Shown piece after piece: positions 1-12,450 of a DNA stretch of 64,000 bases; positions within the stretch are counted from its first letter, which is position 1, and each line of letters starts with the position of its first letter. The stretch covers positions 239,682,012 to 239,746,011 of the forward strand of contig CM060846.1 of assembly GCA_030762175.1 (NCBI GenBank). The letters run 5' to 3'. Both the position numbers and the translations under genes were made by a program. The stretch is from Metallyticus violacea. Its lineage: Eukaryota > Arthropoda > Insecta > Mantodea > Metallyticidae. The notes under the pieces are model-generated. The model made no database searches. It was not told where the DNA came from and saw only the letters and a program-made list of their open reading frames with translations.

Positions 1-42
1 GGAAAACTCCGAAAAGATCTTACCCAGGCAATATATCCCTTA
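1..42. other. no gene seen
   Basis: Short flank before the first SINE; nothing recognised. Confidence 0.5.
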
Positions 43-308
43 TCGATCCTGATGATCTAGTGGCAAACATACTTGGCTCGTAAACTCATGATCGTGGGTT
101 CAAACCCGGCCAGGATCGATTGATTTATTAAGATGTAAAAATCCTAAGTATGACTTTCTTCAGAAGGGAGATAAAGCTGTGGTTCCCGTGTCGAAAATTT
201 ACGGCACGTAAAATCACCTCAAATCTGAAAGAGGCCCCTGAGAAAAATGTATCGTCCGTTATATCCCTGAATTAAATGGGTCGCTGATGACCAGAGAGCG
301 TAAATAAA
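43..308 (+). repeat. SINE-A copy, diverged
   Basis: A tRNA-like head (box-B-like gggttcaaacccggcc) is followed by the family body: the segment resembling cttccttcggaaggga-agtaaagc, the cccgtgtcg-tttacggcacgt motif, and the tail ending in agagcgtaaataaa. It is older than other copies, with many substitutions. It lies in DNA upstream of the first recognised twitchin exon. Confidence 0.85.
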
Positions 309-798
309 GGCAACATGTCTCAGATATGCCTATAATATGTAGTGAGCGTATTTAAAACCCATTTTATTAATCTAGGTATGTCATTAAATAGCATAAATGT
401 TCAAGTTCTTTAATAATTAAACTCACGCCTTAGATTATTTAATTTCTTAACTGCTAATCGTCTTCAGCGGATCTAAGTTATCCGTCATACGCAAGGATTG
501 CTGCACTTTCAAGTTTAAACATATTTAAGGCATGACCGGCTCATGGCAAGCTACACCGGCCCTGACACAATCCTGTTAGCAAGTTTAGTATTTATAAGAG
601 CTAGCTAATTGCTTACGATAAGTCATTTTGCTCAAGTAAACGAGTTGTCACAGTAATTTATATTTAGAGTACGGAAATAAAAGCTTCATTTGGCAGATCT
701 GTTTAATGGTCATAATTCCTCAGCAGAGAACAAAGCTGATAGAGAAAAGATGAGCATCGCTAGAAAGTGCATTAGCATTAGTATTGACGATTTTAATA
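309..798. other. AT-rich DNA, no gene seen
   Basis: No coding frame, RNA gene or repeat family recognised. Confidence 0.4.
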
Positions 799-1030
799 GT
801 GTTTAGCGCCCGTTTTATCTACTGATGCATCACAGGCGGCTCACACTGATGAGACGCGAGATAAAATTATAATTGGGAAAGGAAGGAAGCATTCCAGGCA
901 TTAGGGTACCTCGCCCTGAGCAAAACCTGAAAAAAACCTGTCAGAAAGGATGGTCCTGGTGGGAATCAAACCCCATTTGCCCCGCTCATGAGTATGCGCT
1001 GTAACGACCTCTGCTATCCGTGGCGGTGTA
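799..1030 (-). repeat. SINE-B copy, 3'-end first
   Basis: Read on the - strand: the tRNA-like head is at the right (tacaccgccacggata...), then the gaggtttt/ccaggttttcctcag-type body, then the 3' segment whose complement begins gtgtttagcgcccgtttt. Several small deletions compared with the better copies at 36.4 and 47.3 kb. The open frame at 988-1260 starts inside this SINE and is not a gene. Confidence 0.85.
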
Positions 1031-1527
1031 TTGGCGATGCGGTGGTTCTAGGGCGCTTAATTGCAACGATGCATGGCGTTCTTTATAGCACAATTCTTGC
1101 ACTGCTAACATTTCCACTCAGTTTTGTTCTTTCATTCCGCGTATCTTTTCAAAAACATATTGATCACTTGTTTCTTATATACCTCGGGTTCACGAGTAAG
1201 TTTTTGCGAAAACTTAGATATAGTTTAATAATTGCAAACATAGGTTGTTTGGAGATTTGATCTCTCATCACATGATCATTTGTGCAAATAGGCGTTTTTC
1301 GTGTTCATAAATTCACAACTGTGATTGCGGAGGTTTGGTATTCGAAATCTTGCAGGATTATGAGCGCCATCATTCTCCTGTAAAGACTCTGTAGCTCAAT
1401 AAAATAATAAAGCTTGTTGATTCCTCTTTTATCTGAAATATGTTAGCACATTATAACTTAGTTCCCTTTATCTTTTTTTCCTTAATCAAACTTGTAATAC
1501 GCGATATAACAGTTCAATTTAAGCATT
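1031..1527. other. AT-rich DNA, no gene seen
   Basis: Nothing recognised between two SINE-B copies. Confidence 0.4.
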
Positions 1528-1817
1528 TTATTTATTTATTTATTTTAGTTTTTTGAATGGTGTTTAGCTCCCGTATATTACCAAGGCATCACAGGCGGTG
1601 GACACTGATGATACATGAGATGAAATGATAAATTGGGAAAGGATTTAATATTTTTAAGGAAGGAAGCGTTCCAGGCCTAAGCTTAGGGTACCTCCCTGGC
1701 ATTTGTCATTCATGAGGACTGAGAAAAACCCTCAGGAGCACGGTCCTGGTAGGAATCGAACCCCAGACCTCCCGATCACAAGTCCCTGCCTTAACGACTT
1801 CGAGCACTAGTGGCGGT
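1528..1817 (-). repeat. SINE-B copy with (AAAT)n tail
   Basis: Nearly full-length SINE-B on the - strand. The plus-strand TTTATTTATTTATTTA at the left is the simple-sequence tail. The conserved tggtgtttagctcccgt 3' segment and the tRNA-derived head with a gaatcgaacccc box-B complement follow. The tail shows that this family ends in A-rich short repeats, like LINE-mobilised SINEs. Confidence 0.88.
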
Positions 1818-2997
1818 ATTCAAGTATTCAAATGAAAAGAGCAAGTTAAATGTTATACCTGTCATAATATTATTTAAATGTTTCTCTATAGAGCTGTAAT
1901 GAATAATATCTCTAAATGTGTACGCCAATATAATGCTTAAAGATATTTTCACTCCCCGAACTTAAATGAACACTTTGGATTGGATTGTATTGGCAGTAAC
2001 AGAGGAAGAATTTTTGGTACCTCAATCTTGTTCAAGGACATACTATTTGTGCCTACCCCCCCCCCCTAATGGTGCCTCTGTGAGTTGGTTGGGAAGACAA
2101 TGGGCGGCCTAAATCCAGGGGCGTTTTGGCGCGAACGTGGGCATGGGCGCCAGCATTGTTTCTAGATGGAATACTTCTAGGCCGGCGGAGACCTCCAAGG
2201 AATTCTCAGCTTCCACACCAGACGCCGGCGACGCAAGAGACTGTCACACCGCACACAGTATCAACCCAAATTACCTCGCACTTTGCAACAGAACCAACGG
2301 AATGAAATGAAGTGAAATGGAAAGCGGAAAATTCATGGAAAGAAATGACTACGGGAAACCAGGAAAAAAACTTAAGGTTAGGATGGCCGATTCTGAGAGA
2401 CATGAAGCCAGAACCTCCAGAATCTCAGTTTCAAGCATTCAAAAATGGGAAGTTAAACAAAGACCGGATGAAGTTGAAGTTACTAACAAGGAGTACAAAT
2501 TAAATGATAAAATTGGAACTGTAAATAGTTGTGCGGCAGAAAATAGTGCTTGTGCATGTACAGCACTTACAAAAAAGTACATTCAGATATTACTTGAATG
2601 TAAGAGTAAAATCCTTTTGTTTGACACTGTAACTTGTGATAGAGCAAACAGACTAGTGCTGCTCGCACCATTATGGCTCAAAAGATAACCTATCCGAAAC
2701 AAATCGTACGCGAAACTCGGTCTTATGAGCTCGAGAGTGAGAGATTCGAACGAGTCCGAGCGAGCGAAAGGAATGTCTTGCAGTCCTATTTTGAGGATTC
2801 TTCCTGTGAGTGGTGTCTGTTGCAGCAGGATGCCCAGCCTTAATTTACTCTTCAGCGAATCGTTTGGTGGGAAAAATCTTGCAGACGACGTCTATTAATG
2901 CTGAATGACATCACAGATGGCAATGTTTTCGTTTTCACTCTGTTCTGGAGTTTGATAAAAATATTACTCGTCACACTGAAAACTCTCTTGCATTCCG
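1818..2997. other. unassigned segment with a 123-codon open frame
   Basis: A run of ten C's lies at about 2057-2066. A more GC-rich stretch (2060-2500) contains an open frame at 2317-2688 on the + strand. The predicted peptide is Lys/Glu-rich at first (KPGKKLKVRMADSERHEART) and Cys-containing later, with no domain I recognise. It could be a worn transposon or chance. No splice-site or codon-use evidence ties it to twitchin. Confidence 0.3.
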
Positions 2998-3047
2998 CTG
3001 ATTTACGCAGATGACCTGAGATGTTAAAGAGCGTCCATAAATAAATA
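2998..3047 (+). repeat. SINE-A 3' tail fragment
   Basis: Only the last 50 bases of the family are present: gatgacctgagatgttaaag followed by agcgtccataaataaat. This matches the tails of the copies at 11.3 and 49.6 kb almost exactly. It is a strongly 5'-truncated insertion. Confidence 0.85.
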
Positions 3048-5699
3048 ATGCATTACGGTGATGACGCTACTGTTATTTGTATTATTTTAATGAGTTTTAT
3101 CAGAAATTTATCAGTACGTTCCTTATTTTTTTCAATTTCTGAAAAGGGCCAAATTCCTTCAAGATTGTCACAGAATTATTTTGGTTTATGACACTAGTTT
3201 TAGTTCGTTACACAAAGGTTCGACATTTTCATCCGCAAATTAGATAAGAGCATTTCCTCCTCGTTGTCAATACACTTGGTTTAGTACTTCACACAGTTTA
3301 AAAAGTATTAGTTTTGGCAAACCTTACCCTCGTGCTATCTATTAAATCCTGACGGATTGCCGTTTGAAACTGTGAACGATTCTTCGACTCCGTCAGAAGG
3401 TTCAGAAATGACTTGTTCTTTATATGTATTCGAAAGCAAATATTACCTGAGCAGCCTGAAGATCAACATTTTAATTTTATATAAATGTACTTAGCACTAT
3501 ATTGCAAAATTTTATTGCTAAAGGAGCAGTTGCTGCATTAGATGTCCTCGACTATAGGCATAAGCTCAAAGCTTTTATTGTTTCTAAGTTGTTCCTAAAT
3601 AAAACTAGCTCCACACCAAAGTACTACAAACTCATTTTCTGCAGGAAATCGCGACATGTTGCACTAATTTTTAGGAAATGAATGGTCACTTTCTCGTTTA
3701 TGAAGTTTCACACAAGTGATGATAACCTCACACCATAGCTATAGCAATCGAGCAGGAAGATATCCATCATTATAAAATGTTCATCCACTATATTTAAGTA
3801 TCATTCGCAATGTCTTAACTGTTTCCGCCATTTCACGTTCATTTTTGGGAATTGCAGAAAAATTTGAATACACAGTATGTATAAAGAATTGGAACTAAAA
3901 TAGAGCTGACATAATATCAATAATATCATTAACTTATAGCTCAAAGTGCAATATTAGGACTATAATTATCCAATATGATTGTGACTGCTCCATTGTAAGG
4001 GCCTTATAAATTAGTAACTGCATGTGTAGCCAAAATCTCTTCAGAAGAAACAAGATTTACTACCCTTAGCAATGGCTTCTGCTGTTGCATATGCAACCAC
4101 CACGTTTCCCACGAGCATATATAAATTAAGCACATTTTTTGCTACATTAGTGATTTTATGTACCAAAATATTAAGCATGTAATGGAATTAAACTTGTGTG
4201 TTTTGACATACTTTAACTTTAAACTGTGTTACATTTGCAAAATATAGTCTCAATTAAGCATTTTCCAGCATCGAGTCCTTTTAAATATTTGTAATTATAA
4301 ACATTTTTAAAGAGTATAAATGGCTAATTTTTCTTGTAAACTATATATGCTGTTCTGAAAATGCAGGTATCACTCCTATTTTCTATTTACTTCCTGAAAC
4401 CTTGTGATAAGCGTGTTTCAATTGATTGTTTTTGTAATGCAGATATGGACGCCTTTCAAGTCGAACTGGTCTTACTCATGTACGGTAAATTTTCCATACA
4501 ATTTGAATTATTTTTTATTCTCAACTTCTTTATAAAACAATGTTATGTGCATTTTACTATATTTCAAAGTGATTTTATTCTTCTCAGGAATATAAGGTTA
4601 TTATTCTCCGTTATTACTCCCCAGGAACATTTGTATGAGAGCCAAGGACAATTTTTGTATAATTTTTAAAATCTAGATATGTTATGCATTATAAGTGTCA
4701 TACAGTAATATAGCACATACAAACGAAATGTTCTGTCAGAGTTTCTAGATAATTGATAAACAAATCAGCTATGTCATGTACTTATCCAACGCTTTTCACA
4801 ATATAGCATAGTGCGGACAATCCTTGATGACTTTTTTTCCTAGAAGTAAGATTACAGTTACCCAGCTGTGTATGTTCATATGAAGAATGCGATGTACCAG
4901 AGTAGCTCAGGAAAATAATGTTGGGTAATTATAGTGTGGGACAAAGCTTAATGATCCGCCTCAGTTTCTAGTGTTATCGCTTCCGTCTAAACACACCGCA
5001 CGTTACCAGGTAAATAACTGGTAGTTCTCCAGCGTTGTCGGTGTTACTTTCGTACATTAAAGATTGAGCAGAAACTATAAATATTTCATGTTTATATTTG
5101 TTAAGAATAATTGAGGATACCTTAATTCATAAATAAAAAATAACCAAACAAATAATTTACTGTCACTTTCGCACCCATCTCTGTCAGCACCAAAAAGTAA
5201 TGAAAGGGATTCCAGAGACGTGACAATGTTGTATTCCTGAGTTAACTCTGACACCCTCATTCCTCAACCGTATTATGTCAACGTAATATAAATAAGCATC
5301 TAGATAGAAGTAGTTTCACTGCCATAACAAAAGACCGCCTAGGCTTGCCCTTTACTGCATATATCTATAAGTACCTATCCCTAAGCAACAAATAAGATAA
5401 GATCAGACATTTATTAGACGTTCATATAAAATGGCATCATCAAGTTACAATTATTTATATGTATTTACACACTTCAACTTATATGCAATATATACATTAA
5501 CTTATTTACAATTTAAATTTGATACAGTAATAAGGCAAATATGACATTTTCATATTATATTTATATTTCATTTTACTGTGTAATTTATTTTATTTTCTGA
5601 AAGTATCTGCCACTCAAGGATCAAGCATATCCATTGAGGTTAAGCTAAGTGTAATGGAAAAAATGCACCAAATACATATTCTATACAATAAAATATGTA
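3048..5699. other. AT-rich DNA, no gene seen
   Basis: No convincing coding or RNA feature. The open frame at 4361-4669 is hydrophobic and AT-driven, without a recognisable domain. From about 5400 the sequence may already be the 3' untranslated part of the LINE remnant that follows, which reads on the - strand. Confidence 0.35.
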
Positions 5700-6425
5700 A
5701 TGCTATAAAATGCATTATCCTGAAAACATAATAAAAGGTAGAAATGCAATATCCAAAGAAAGGGGCATATATTATTCATATTTAAGTTCTTTCTCTAATT
5801 TAGGCTTACGATTCTGAATTTATTTAAATTAAGTGACAATGTATTAAAAAGTTTTGCTATCTCTTTATAACGCTTCTTGATTTCAAAACGTGTTACTTCA
5901 TTGAACAATTTGTTACACAAAGAAATAGAATGATGTAAATTTATATTGATATTACGGTTAACATGTGAGTGTTTAAAAGTAAACGATTTAGTATCCTTGC
6001 GTTATATCTATGATGATGTACACTAGATTTATTTGCATTATAATGAATGAAACACTGCTTCCTGAATTTATATACACGGCAACGATTAAATATACATATC
6101 TTGAAATATTATTTTACTAAATGTGGATAGTCCTCGAAATATTATTTTCATTATTACTATGTTCTTCACTTTAAGCAATTGTTACGACTTTAATGATGTG
6201 CTCCAATAAGATATGCAAAATAAAAGCAATGAATAAATTGAGATAGTTTTTCTGAGAGCATGTCGTTGTGGGAGTTCCATGAAAGGTCCGAATTAACCCA
6301 TATGCCAAGGGATTTTATGCTTTCCATTTCCTTGACGATAGTATTGTTCAGTTCGATTGTGGAAGAATTGTATAGTCTTTTTGCTGAAATTAATATATGT
6401 CGTTCTTTCTACGTTTAAATTTAGT
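5700..6425 (-). pseudogene. LINE remnant: C-terminal end of a reverse transcriptase
   Basis: On the - strand, about 6185-6330 encodes a peptide with SIKSLGIWVNSDLSW, typical of the segment after the RT catalytic core in jockey/CR1-type non-LTR retrotransposons. After a frameshift, 5825-6060 encodes pieces such as LHHSISLCNKLFNEVTRF, the usual C-terminal 'YN.LP' region, ending in a stop near 5796. Stops and frameshifts show it is dead. RT and endonuclease parts are missing, as expected for a 5'-truncated copy. Family assignment below 'non-LTR LINE' is uncertain. Confidence 0.7.
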
Positions 6426-6436
6426 TATTTCGTTAA

Positions 6437-7115
6437 CTAGAAGTTTCTTCCGGGCTTAGGAGTTAGGAATCCAAACGTTTCATCCCCACCTGCGGAGGAC
6501 ATCTTCAGTGGTACGGTCTCAGTCTTCTGGGTGAAGGTCCTGGCACGACTGAAATGACAACTGGATGTGTTATATTTATATACGGACTGCTCAAAGAGGA
6601 TTGGTTCGACTGGAGCAGGGGGTGTACTTGGAGGGCGGGGCATCTCCGCTCTGATCGGTGATTGGTTCGCGTGAATTTTGGGAGTGTGGGCTTGTTTTAT
6701 ATGCTCTAATATCGGAAATGATAGGGGAGGCACGCGTAGATCCACTTCGGATGGCTGCCACCTAGGGGTGGGGGCGGCGGAGGGGCCCCTCCTAAAAAAT
6801 CTAGGTTTTGCTCAGTTTGTGAGCCTCTCCCTTTCTGTTGAAATTATTAGGGTGCTTGCAGATTTCTATTGCTTCGCGTTGTAATCTAGCGTGGTAGAAT
6901 GGTACTGAAGAGAGAACAGATGTTTCATTACACTGGATAATGTGTTCTCCGTCTGCCCACATTGCATGCTCTGCGACCGCGGACTTGACCAGATAGCCCA
7001 GACGGCAGCATCTCTTGTGTTCGGAGATCCGTGTGTTGACGCTTCGTTGAGTGGTGCCTGTGTATACAGCACCGCAGGAACAAGGACTCCGGCCGTGAAA
7101 GCTTTCGACCACTCA
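6437..7115 (-). pseudogene. Penelope-like element fragment, GIY-YIG endonuclease domain
   Basis: The - strand frame 6801-7112 encodes CSCGAVYTGTTQRSVNTRIS, then EHKRC and SAVAEHA, and later KHPNNFNR and KLSKT. These are in the order found in the GIY-YIG endonuclease at the C-terminus of Penelope-like retroelements: the Y-x-G core, the R of the following helix, and a conserved SAVAEHA/H motif. A shift of frame near 6800 leads to a downstream open frame (6437-6745) that ends at a stop next to the LINE remnant; it may be a 3' segment of the same element. The reverse transcriptase is missing, so this is a 5'-truncated dead copy. Confidence 0.8.
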
Positions 7116-8820
7116 TAAGTTATTTCGTTCAAATAAGTTTTCACGATCTCTGCTGGAGCAGTTCACATTCATTTGTAACTGTTGTAATTTGTTTACCTTT
7201 AAATATATTTGTATCATGTACAAGTATAATGTTTTGGACATGAGTAAATTTGGAAGAAGATAATTTATGGACCCAAAGAGAACAATGTTGAATGTAAGCT
7301 CGATTCTTGTGATATGCCTTGTGTAAGTCTTACCTTGTAGATAATATTTCTTCACATTTTTCCTACCTTATGGATAAGAAGCAATCCAACTTTCTGCCAC
7401 GCGTCTTATACCATACTGGTTTAAGTTATTAGGCCGCTATTTTAGTGAATTCCGAAGGAATATAACTATTTTTGTAAATGTTCATCAAATCTTCGTTGAT
7501 CCCACTCTCTAGACACAAAAAAATGACGAAAATATGTATATGCGGTAGCGTATGTCTAAACGCTCTAGCGGCCGCAATTTTGCTTTTTTTTTCCTCAACG
7601 AAACTCGGCATAGACCGAAAACCGAATTTTTGTAATCGCTGAGGACGTCGATTAAGGTGGCCCGGGGGTAAATGTGAAATGCGGAGGGACTCCTATTGCT
7701 AGCATTAACAATTATGTATTCCTACCAAACTATAAACTCTGTGTCATGTGAAAGAGAGTGCGGGAATAGTCTGCGCATGCGCATGGACAATTATCGAACT
7801 TACCCTTACAGGCAACGGCCGTCCTACAGTTTCAGAACCGAACGGCAGCGGAAAAAGCCAAATTCTAAGGAATGCTGGAGGGATAAGAAGCAATGAACAA
7901 ATCTTAAGCGGTAATGTGTGTACTCTCTCAACCTTTGTCGTGTTAAGTGCATAATAAATTCAGGTGGAGAGAACACGACGATTGATTGGTAATACAGAAA
8001 AACATGCAATCGTTTGCCTAAATTAACTATATAGCTTCAATTATAATTCCATTCCATTTTATTTTTTTATACAGCTAAGTGCAACTGGGTGCATTAAACT
8101 GACAATATAACACGTTAGTAAAATAATGATACTGAAAAGCGTATATTTTTAAGCCTAAACATTTTTAATCACATTCATATAATGTATATCTTCAGTTAGC
8201 GTTACTTGTTTTTTTTACCACATTCTCTGCACTGGCACTCTGTAATAACCTTCACAAATTCAACTTGCTAAAGAATTTGCTTAGTTTACACAGCACCTGT
8301 ATCACGAAAAGTTATCTTCTGGAGTACTTAACTGAGATCTAAGAGTGATCCTAAAACACATTCTCTTTAATTGTGTGCTTTCAGAATAGTATCAATGAAT
8401 ACATCAAATAATTATAATACGTTAATTATTTCTTTAATCTTGGAAAAATCTAACTGGGCATTTGAAATAATTTCTCAAATTGATATAAGTCTACATTCCA
8501 CAGTTTCAAAGTTAAGTTTTCCCATTATTTGTTCAATGGTTGACTTCTAGGTGGTTTCCAAAATTTTTTTAGGAATTTGCCTGTCTCTAAGAACACACGC
8601 GCGCGCGCGGCATAATCATCCGGATGGAAAATATTTAGTACTAAAAATCTAGTAATATAAAAATTAAAGAAAATAAAATAAAAATATATATGTCTTTTTT
8701 AAAAGCTTAGAATAAAAGATAGCAGATAAATCACTTTATTTATTTGGAAATACAGCTCTCAATACAGTATCGTGTGTGTTTACAAAGCAATGCTATAAAG
8801 ATACATTTTGTACTTTTCAG
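7116..8820. other. intron or upstream region ending at a splice acceptor
   Basis: No gene was recognised. Several short open frames (7429-7611, 7696-7954) lack known motifs. A short alternating purine/pyrimidine run (acacacgcgcgcgcgcgg) is at about 8591-8610. The right end is the polypyrimidine tract and AG (ttttgtacttttcag) that define the exon starting at 8821. Confidence 0.5.
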
Positions 8821-8911
8821 GGGTTGTGAATGCAGTAAACATCGGAGCGGGTCCCGTCAGTCGAGGAACCCAGGAGCCTTTCTAACTCCAAGCCACCCCT
8901 GAAGAGGCAAG
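8821..8911 (+). other. bt: twitchin 5' UTR, last part
   Basis: Starts after the acceptor tacttttcag, so at least one further untranslated exon must exist upstream. An in-frame TGA at 8900-8902 lies four codons before the start codon, which makes the ATG at 8912 the first possible in-frame start in this exon. The stretch is GC-richer than the surrounding intron DNA. Confidence 0.8.
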
Positions 8912-9224
8912 ATGGGGGTGGCAGAGGACTTCGCACCCAGCTTCACGCAGAAGCCGCAGCTACGGCAAGAAGATGAGGGAAATAGACTCATTTTCGAATG
9001 CCAACTATTGGCTGCACCAAAACCGGAAATTAATTGGTTTCGTGGTGAAACTCAGCTGGCAGAGGATCACCGCACCAACATGAGGATTCAATCGATAGGC
9101 ACAAACAAGTTCCTCGTAGTACTCGAACTTGACGATGTAATCGAAACGGACGCTGGTCTCTATAAAGTAAAGGCCAAAAATAAAATGGGAGAAGTTGCGG
9201 CTTCCATTAACCTCAACTTTAGCC
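8912..9224 (+). CDS. bt: twitchin coding exon 1: start codon and Ig domain 1
   Basis: Encodes 104 residues plus one base (phase 1) and ends at the perfect donor GTAAGT (9225-9230). The start is MGVAEDFAPSFTQKPQLRQE, in strong context (A at -3, G at +4). Residues about 8-103 form one complete I-set Ig domain: Cys30 in FECQL, Trp42 in NWFRGE, and the DAGLYKVKAKN motif at 80-90, in which a Tyr precedes the position where many Ig domains keep the second Cys. That is usual for I-set domains of titin-like muscle proteins. Ser104 and the split Pro codon begin the linker to Ig2. The open frame runs on past 9224 to 9256, but those codons are intronic. Twitchin sits on the thick filament of striated muscle; known family, not tested here. 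Confidence 0.95.
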
Positions 9225-11326
9225 GTAAGTATATTACTGATTTATCCTGTATGTGAGAGACTCTTGAGTTAAAGTGTACTTTAATATCTTTTACTTTGTT
9301 GCAAAAGCGACAATGTGTGACATACACTTCAAAGACATTTTCTGAAAGAGTTTTTTTCAAGTGAATAGCAATGTGCATGACAGTATAAGGATGACTCCCT
9401 GCAACCAGTGACCAGAATCTATCAGTGCACAGTGACTTTTGTTTTTACTTCGGTTCTCCCGGCCGTCTGTGCCTTTGGTGTGTTTTTCTATTACAAATGT
9501 CCTCGGAAGATTTCCAGAAAATAAATTTAATAATTAATTATTAAAGGTGCAAATGGATCGGACGTTCAAATGTGACATATATATAACATTCACACATTAG
9601 TTTTAAAAAAAAATGTTTGTAAAAGTGTCATTTGTGAGTAAAATCTACGTTAGATTGTTGAGCCATCCAGCTATACAATATGTTTCGCTTAGAGGTATCG
9701 AAAAATACTCATACACATAAGTGTAAATAATGGTTTATTAATATACATATTAACATACTTCGATATAAAACTCACCAAGTTTAGAAAATCGGTCTATCTA
9801 ACTCAGTTGCTCTTCAGACATCCAGACTTCTCTCATTCCGCCCATAGTGTACACAGCGTAGCAGATTTCTCTTGTTCTAATCACAGCACGCACTGAATAT
9901 TTTGTTTAGGAGTTCATTTTCTAACCGTAACATGTCTATTGCTCTACTGAGAGTGTAGGACTAGGATTGTACTCATATTAAACATTGGCGCACATGAGAA
10001 TAAGCACGCACACACATTGCTTACAACATTGTTATATAAATTTGCAGAATTTCTGTATCTTGTAAGATGCAAATAACAATATTTTCATCTGTTTTTAAAT
10101 GGTAAGCATTAATTTATCGGTGCCTCTAAGCGGGACACTCTGTTTTTATTATTCTTAAAATTTTGTATTTGTTTTGACTAAGCAAAGGTCATTGGGCTTT
10201 CTCTTCCGCGTACCAGTCTAATAATAACTGCACTAAGTGTTAGCGACAATATCACAATTATAACGCAAGCAGTACAAGGATAATACTCGCATACATTATG
10301 TAAAACATAAAATAGATAAATAAATGTGTGCTAATACATAAACATGGATAAGGAAAAGGAACATTGAAAAATATTAACGCAAGAAGCAGAAAAAAGTAAA
10401 CGGTACCATAATACAACAAGCTCTAACAATGAAAATACGCATATCAAGTATGTACATAATAAATATACTAGTAAAACATAAAACTGAATAACTCTAGCAA
10501 TGCTATGAAGGGGATAGGAACATTTAAGATAGTAACAAGAATAACAATAATAGAACGAATAATTGGATGGCAGGATAAAACAAATAAATACCTGTATCGT
10601 AACGCAAGGAATTAAATCTAAGGTTATCAATTATTGTAATAACATTAAATAACTACTGATGAAATGCTCCTAAAATATGACAGTCTGTGACATCCAGTCG
10701 CAATACATTCCAGAGACGAGAATTGGTTATGGTGAATGATGTTCGGCACAGTGGTAGTAATAATAATAATACGTGCCAGGTTTCAGAGCGGGTATTAAGG
10801 CTATCAGAAGAAGACCGATTTTGAAATATAGAATATAGATAAAATGGAGAAAATGTATGCATAATTTTGAAAAGTAGTGTGAGACAATAGACATTTCTTT
10901 TCTCTTTCAAGCGTGACCAAGACAGCACATTGGGTGATATATTGACCGAACAAATGCACATCGCAGATACAACAGCACGCGTAGTTTTTGCGTTAGGTTA
11001 GAGTTTAAGTCTGTTAGCAGAAACCCGCAGTAGTCGAAGTGAGGCACCTCCAAGGATTGATTGTACAAGATCTTAGTTTAAGGCTCTGGATACGGATAAA
11101 TTTGATCTTTTTCGCAGAATCAGTGAAGGGAATTACAGTTTGAATGATAATAATGGGAGGAATATTGCCTTATCTATGGTACTAAGCAACAGCTGGTGTT
11201 CCACTACTTTTGTCTGCGATTTTAAGGAATTAACGTCAAGGCCCGGAATACGTGTCCATGAATGAACTGAGTGTAAATCCTGATTAATGTTAGTTATTGA
11301 TTCAGGTTATTGATTCATGAACGTCG

Positions 11327-11640
11327 GTCGCTGTCGGTCCTGGTGGTGTAGTGGTTATCATACTTGCCTCCTATACCCAAGATCGAGGGTTCGAACCCGC
11401 CCAGGACCGATGGATTTTTTTCGGGGCGTAAAAATCGTAAGTGTGGCTTCCTTCGGAAGGTAAGTAAAGCCGTGGGTCCCATGTCGTACATTTACGGTAT
11501 ACGAAAAAGAACGTCAAGCCTGAAAGAGAGGCCTCTGAGCAAAATTTGTCGGCCGTTTCACGCCCTGAATTGAATGGGACGCTGATGACCTGAGATGTTA
11601 AAGAGCATCCATAAATAAATCAATCAAAAAAAAAATAATA
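11327..11640 (+). repeat. SINE-A copy, full length, inserted in the LINE
   Basis: Head ctgtcggtcctggtggtgta with a tRNA-Val-like D-arm (gtgtagtggttatcata) and box B (gggttcgaacccgccc). The body then runs to cataaataaatcaatcaaaa and a poly-A. The direct repeat aacgtcg flanks it (11320-11326 and 11641-11647), the likely target-site duplication. It splits the LINE reverse transcriptase just after the YTDD codons, so it is younger than the LINE. Confidence 0.92.
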
Positions 11641-12391
11641 AACGTCGCTAGTTAAGTTATAAGTCGTCAGTGTAGAGGTTACATTGCTGTGACTAAAATC
11701 ACAAGAAATGTCATTAATGTACAGTGAAAACGGTTAGACACCCAGAGCACTACCCTGGGGAAACTCGCTGCCTTCACGAACTGCTGTGGGGAGGAGAGAT
11801 TCCCAGAAACAACACACTGCAGCCGTTCGCGAAGATAGACCATACTGTCAGACATGTTTAACACCTTAAGTTTGGTAAGAAGTAAGTCTGTGTCTACGCA
11901 ATTAAAAGTTTTAGTAATGTCAAGCAATACAAGTAGTGTCAGTGCTCGTTCATCGCGTGTATCTTCACATTTGTTAACCAGTGCTGTGCATGTGCGGTGG
12001 CCTGGTCTGAACACAGACTGATAAGGGTCAAGGAGGTACTCTGTCAGCTGTTTGTGTATTATGCATTCAAGTGCTTTTGAAAGCATTGGAAGGCTGCTGA
12101 TTATTCTCGTTAGCTGGTTAGTCGGCCAATCTGATCTCGGTGATTAACTGGAGGGTAAAGCAATAAAACAAGCCAGATACTCATTGCTTACCAAATTATA
12201 AATGTGTTCAAATTGCCCATGTTCATTATCAAGACATTTTTTGCATCTCTTTAGGAGAAGTTGTTCATCACTCGCTGCATTTTATTTTCATAAATCCAGA
12301 CAATTTCCTGGCGAACTTTTGAGTTCTTGTATGGCGAGTGGGTTCGTTTTATACGCGGCATTTTTTTGTAATTTACTCCTGAGCGGAAGAA

Positions 12392-12392
12392 G

Positions 12393-12449
<57 letters not shown>

Positions 12450-12450
12450 T
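12392..12450. repeat. (AAT)n microsatellite
   Basis: About 59 bases of uninterrupted ATA/AAT triplets within the LINE-derived region. Confidence 0.95.

Noticed and set aside
988..1260. 90-codon open frame near the left end
   Set aside because: Starts within a SINE-B head and runs into AT-rich DNA; hydrophobic low-complexity peptide without homology that I know.
9225..9256. Continuation of the exon 1 open frame to the TGA at 9254-9256 as a short secreted or truncated protein
   Set aside because: A perfect GTAAGT at 9225 and the in-frame join to the conserved linker make this intronic; intron retention would give a 114-residue product but there is no evidence for it.
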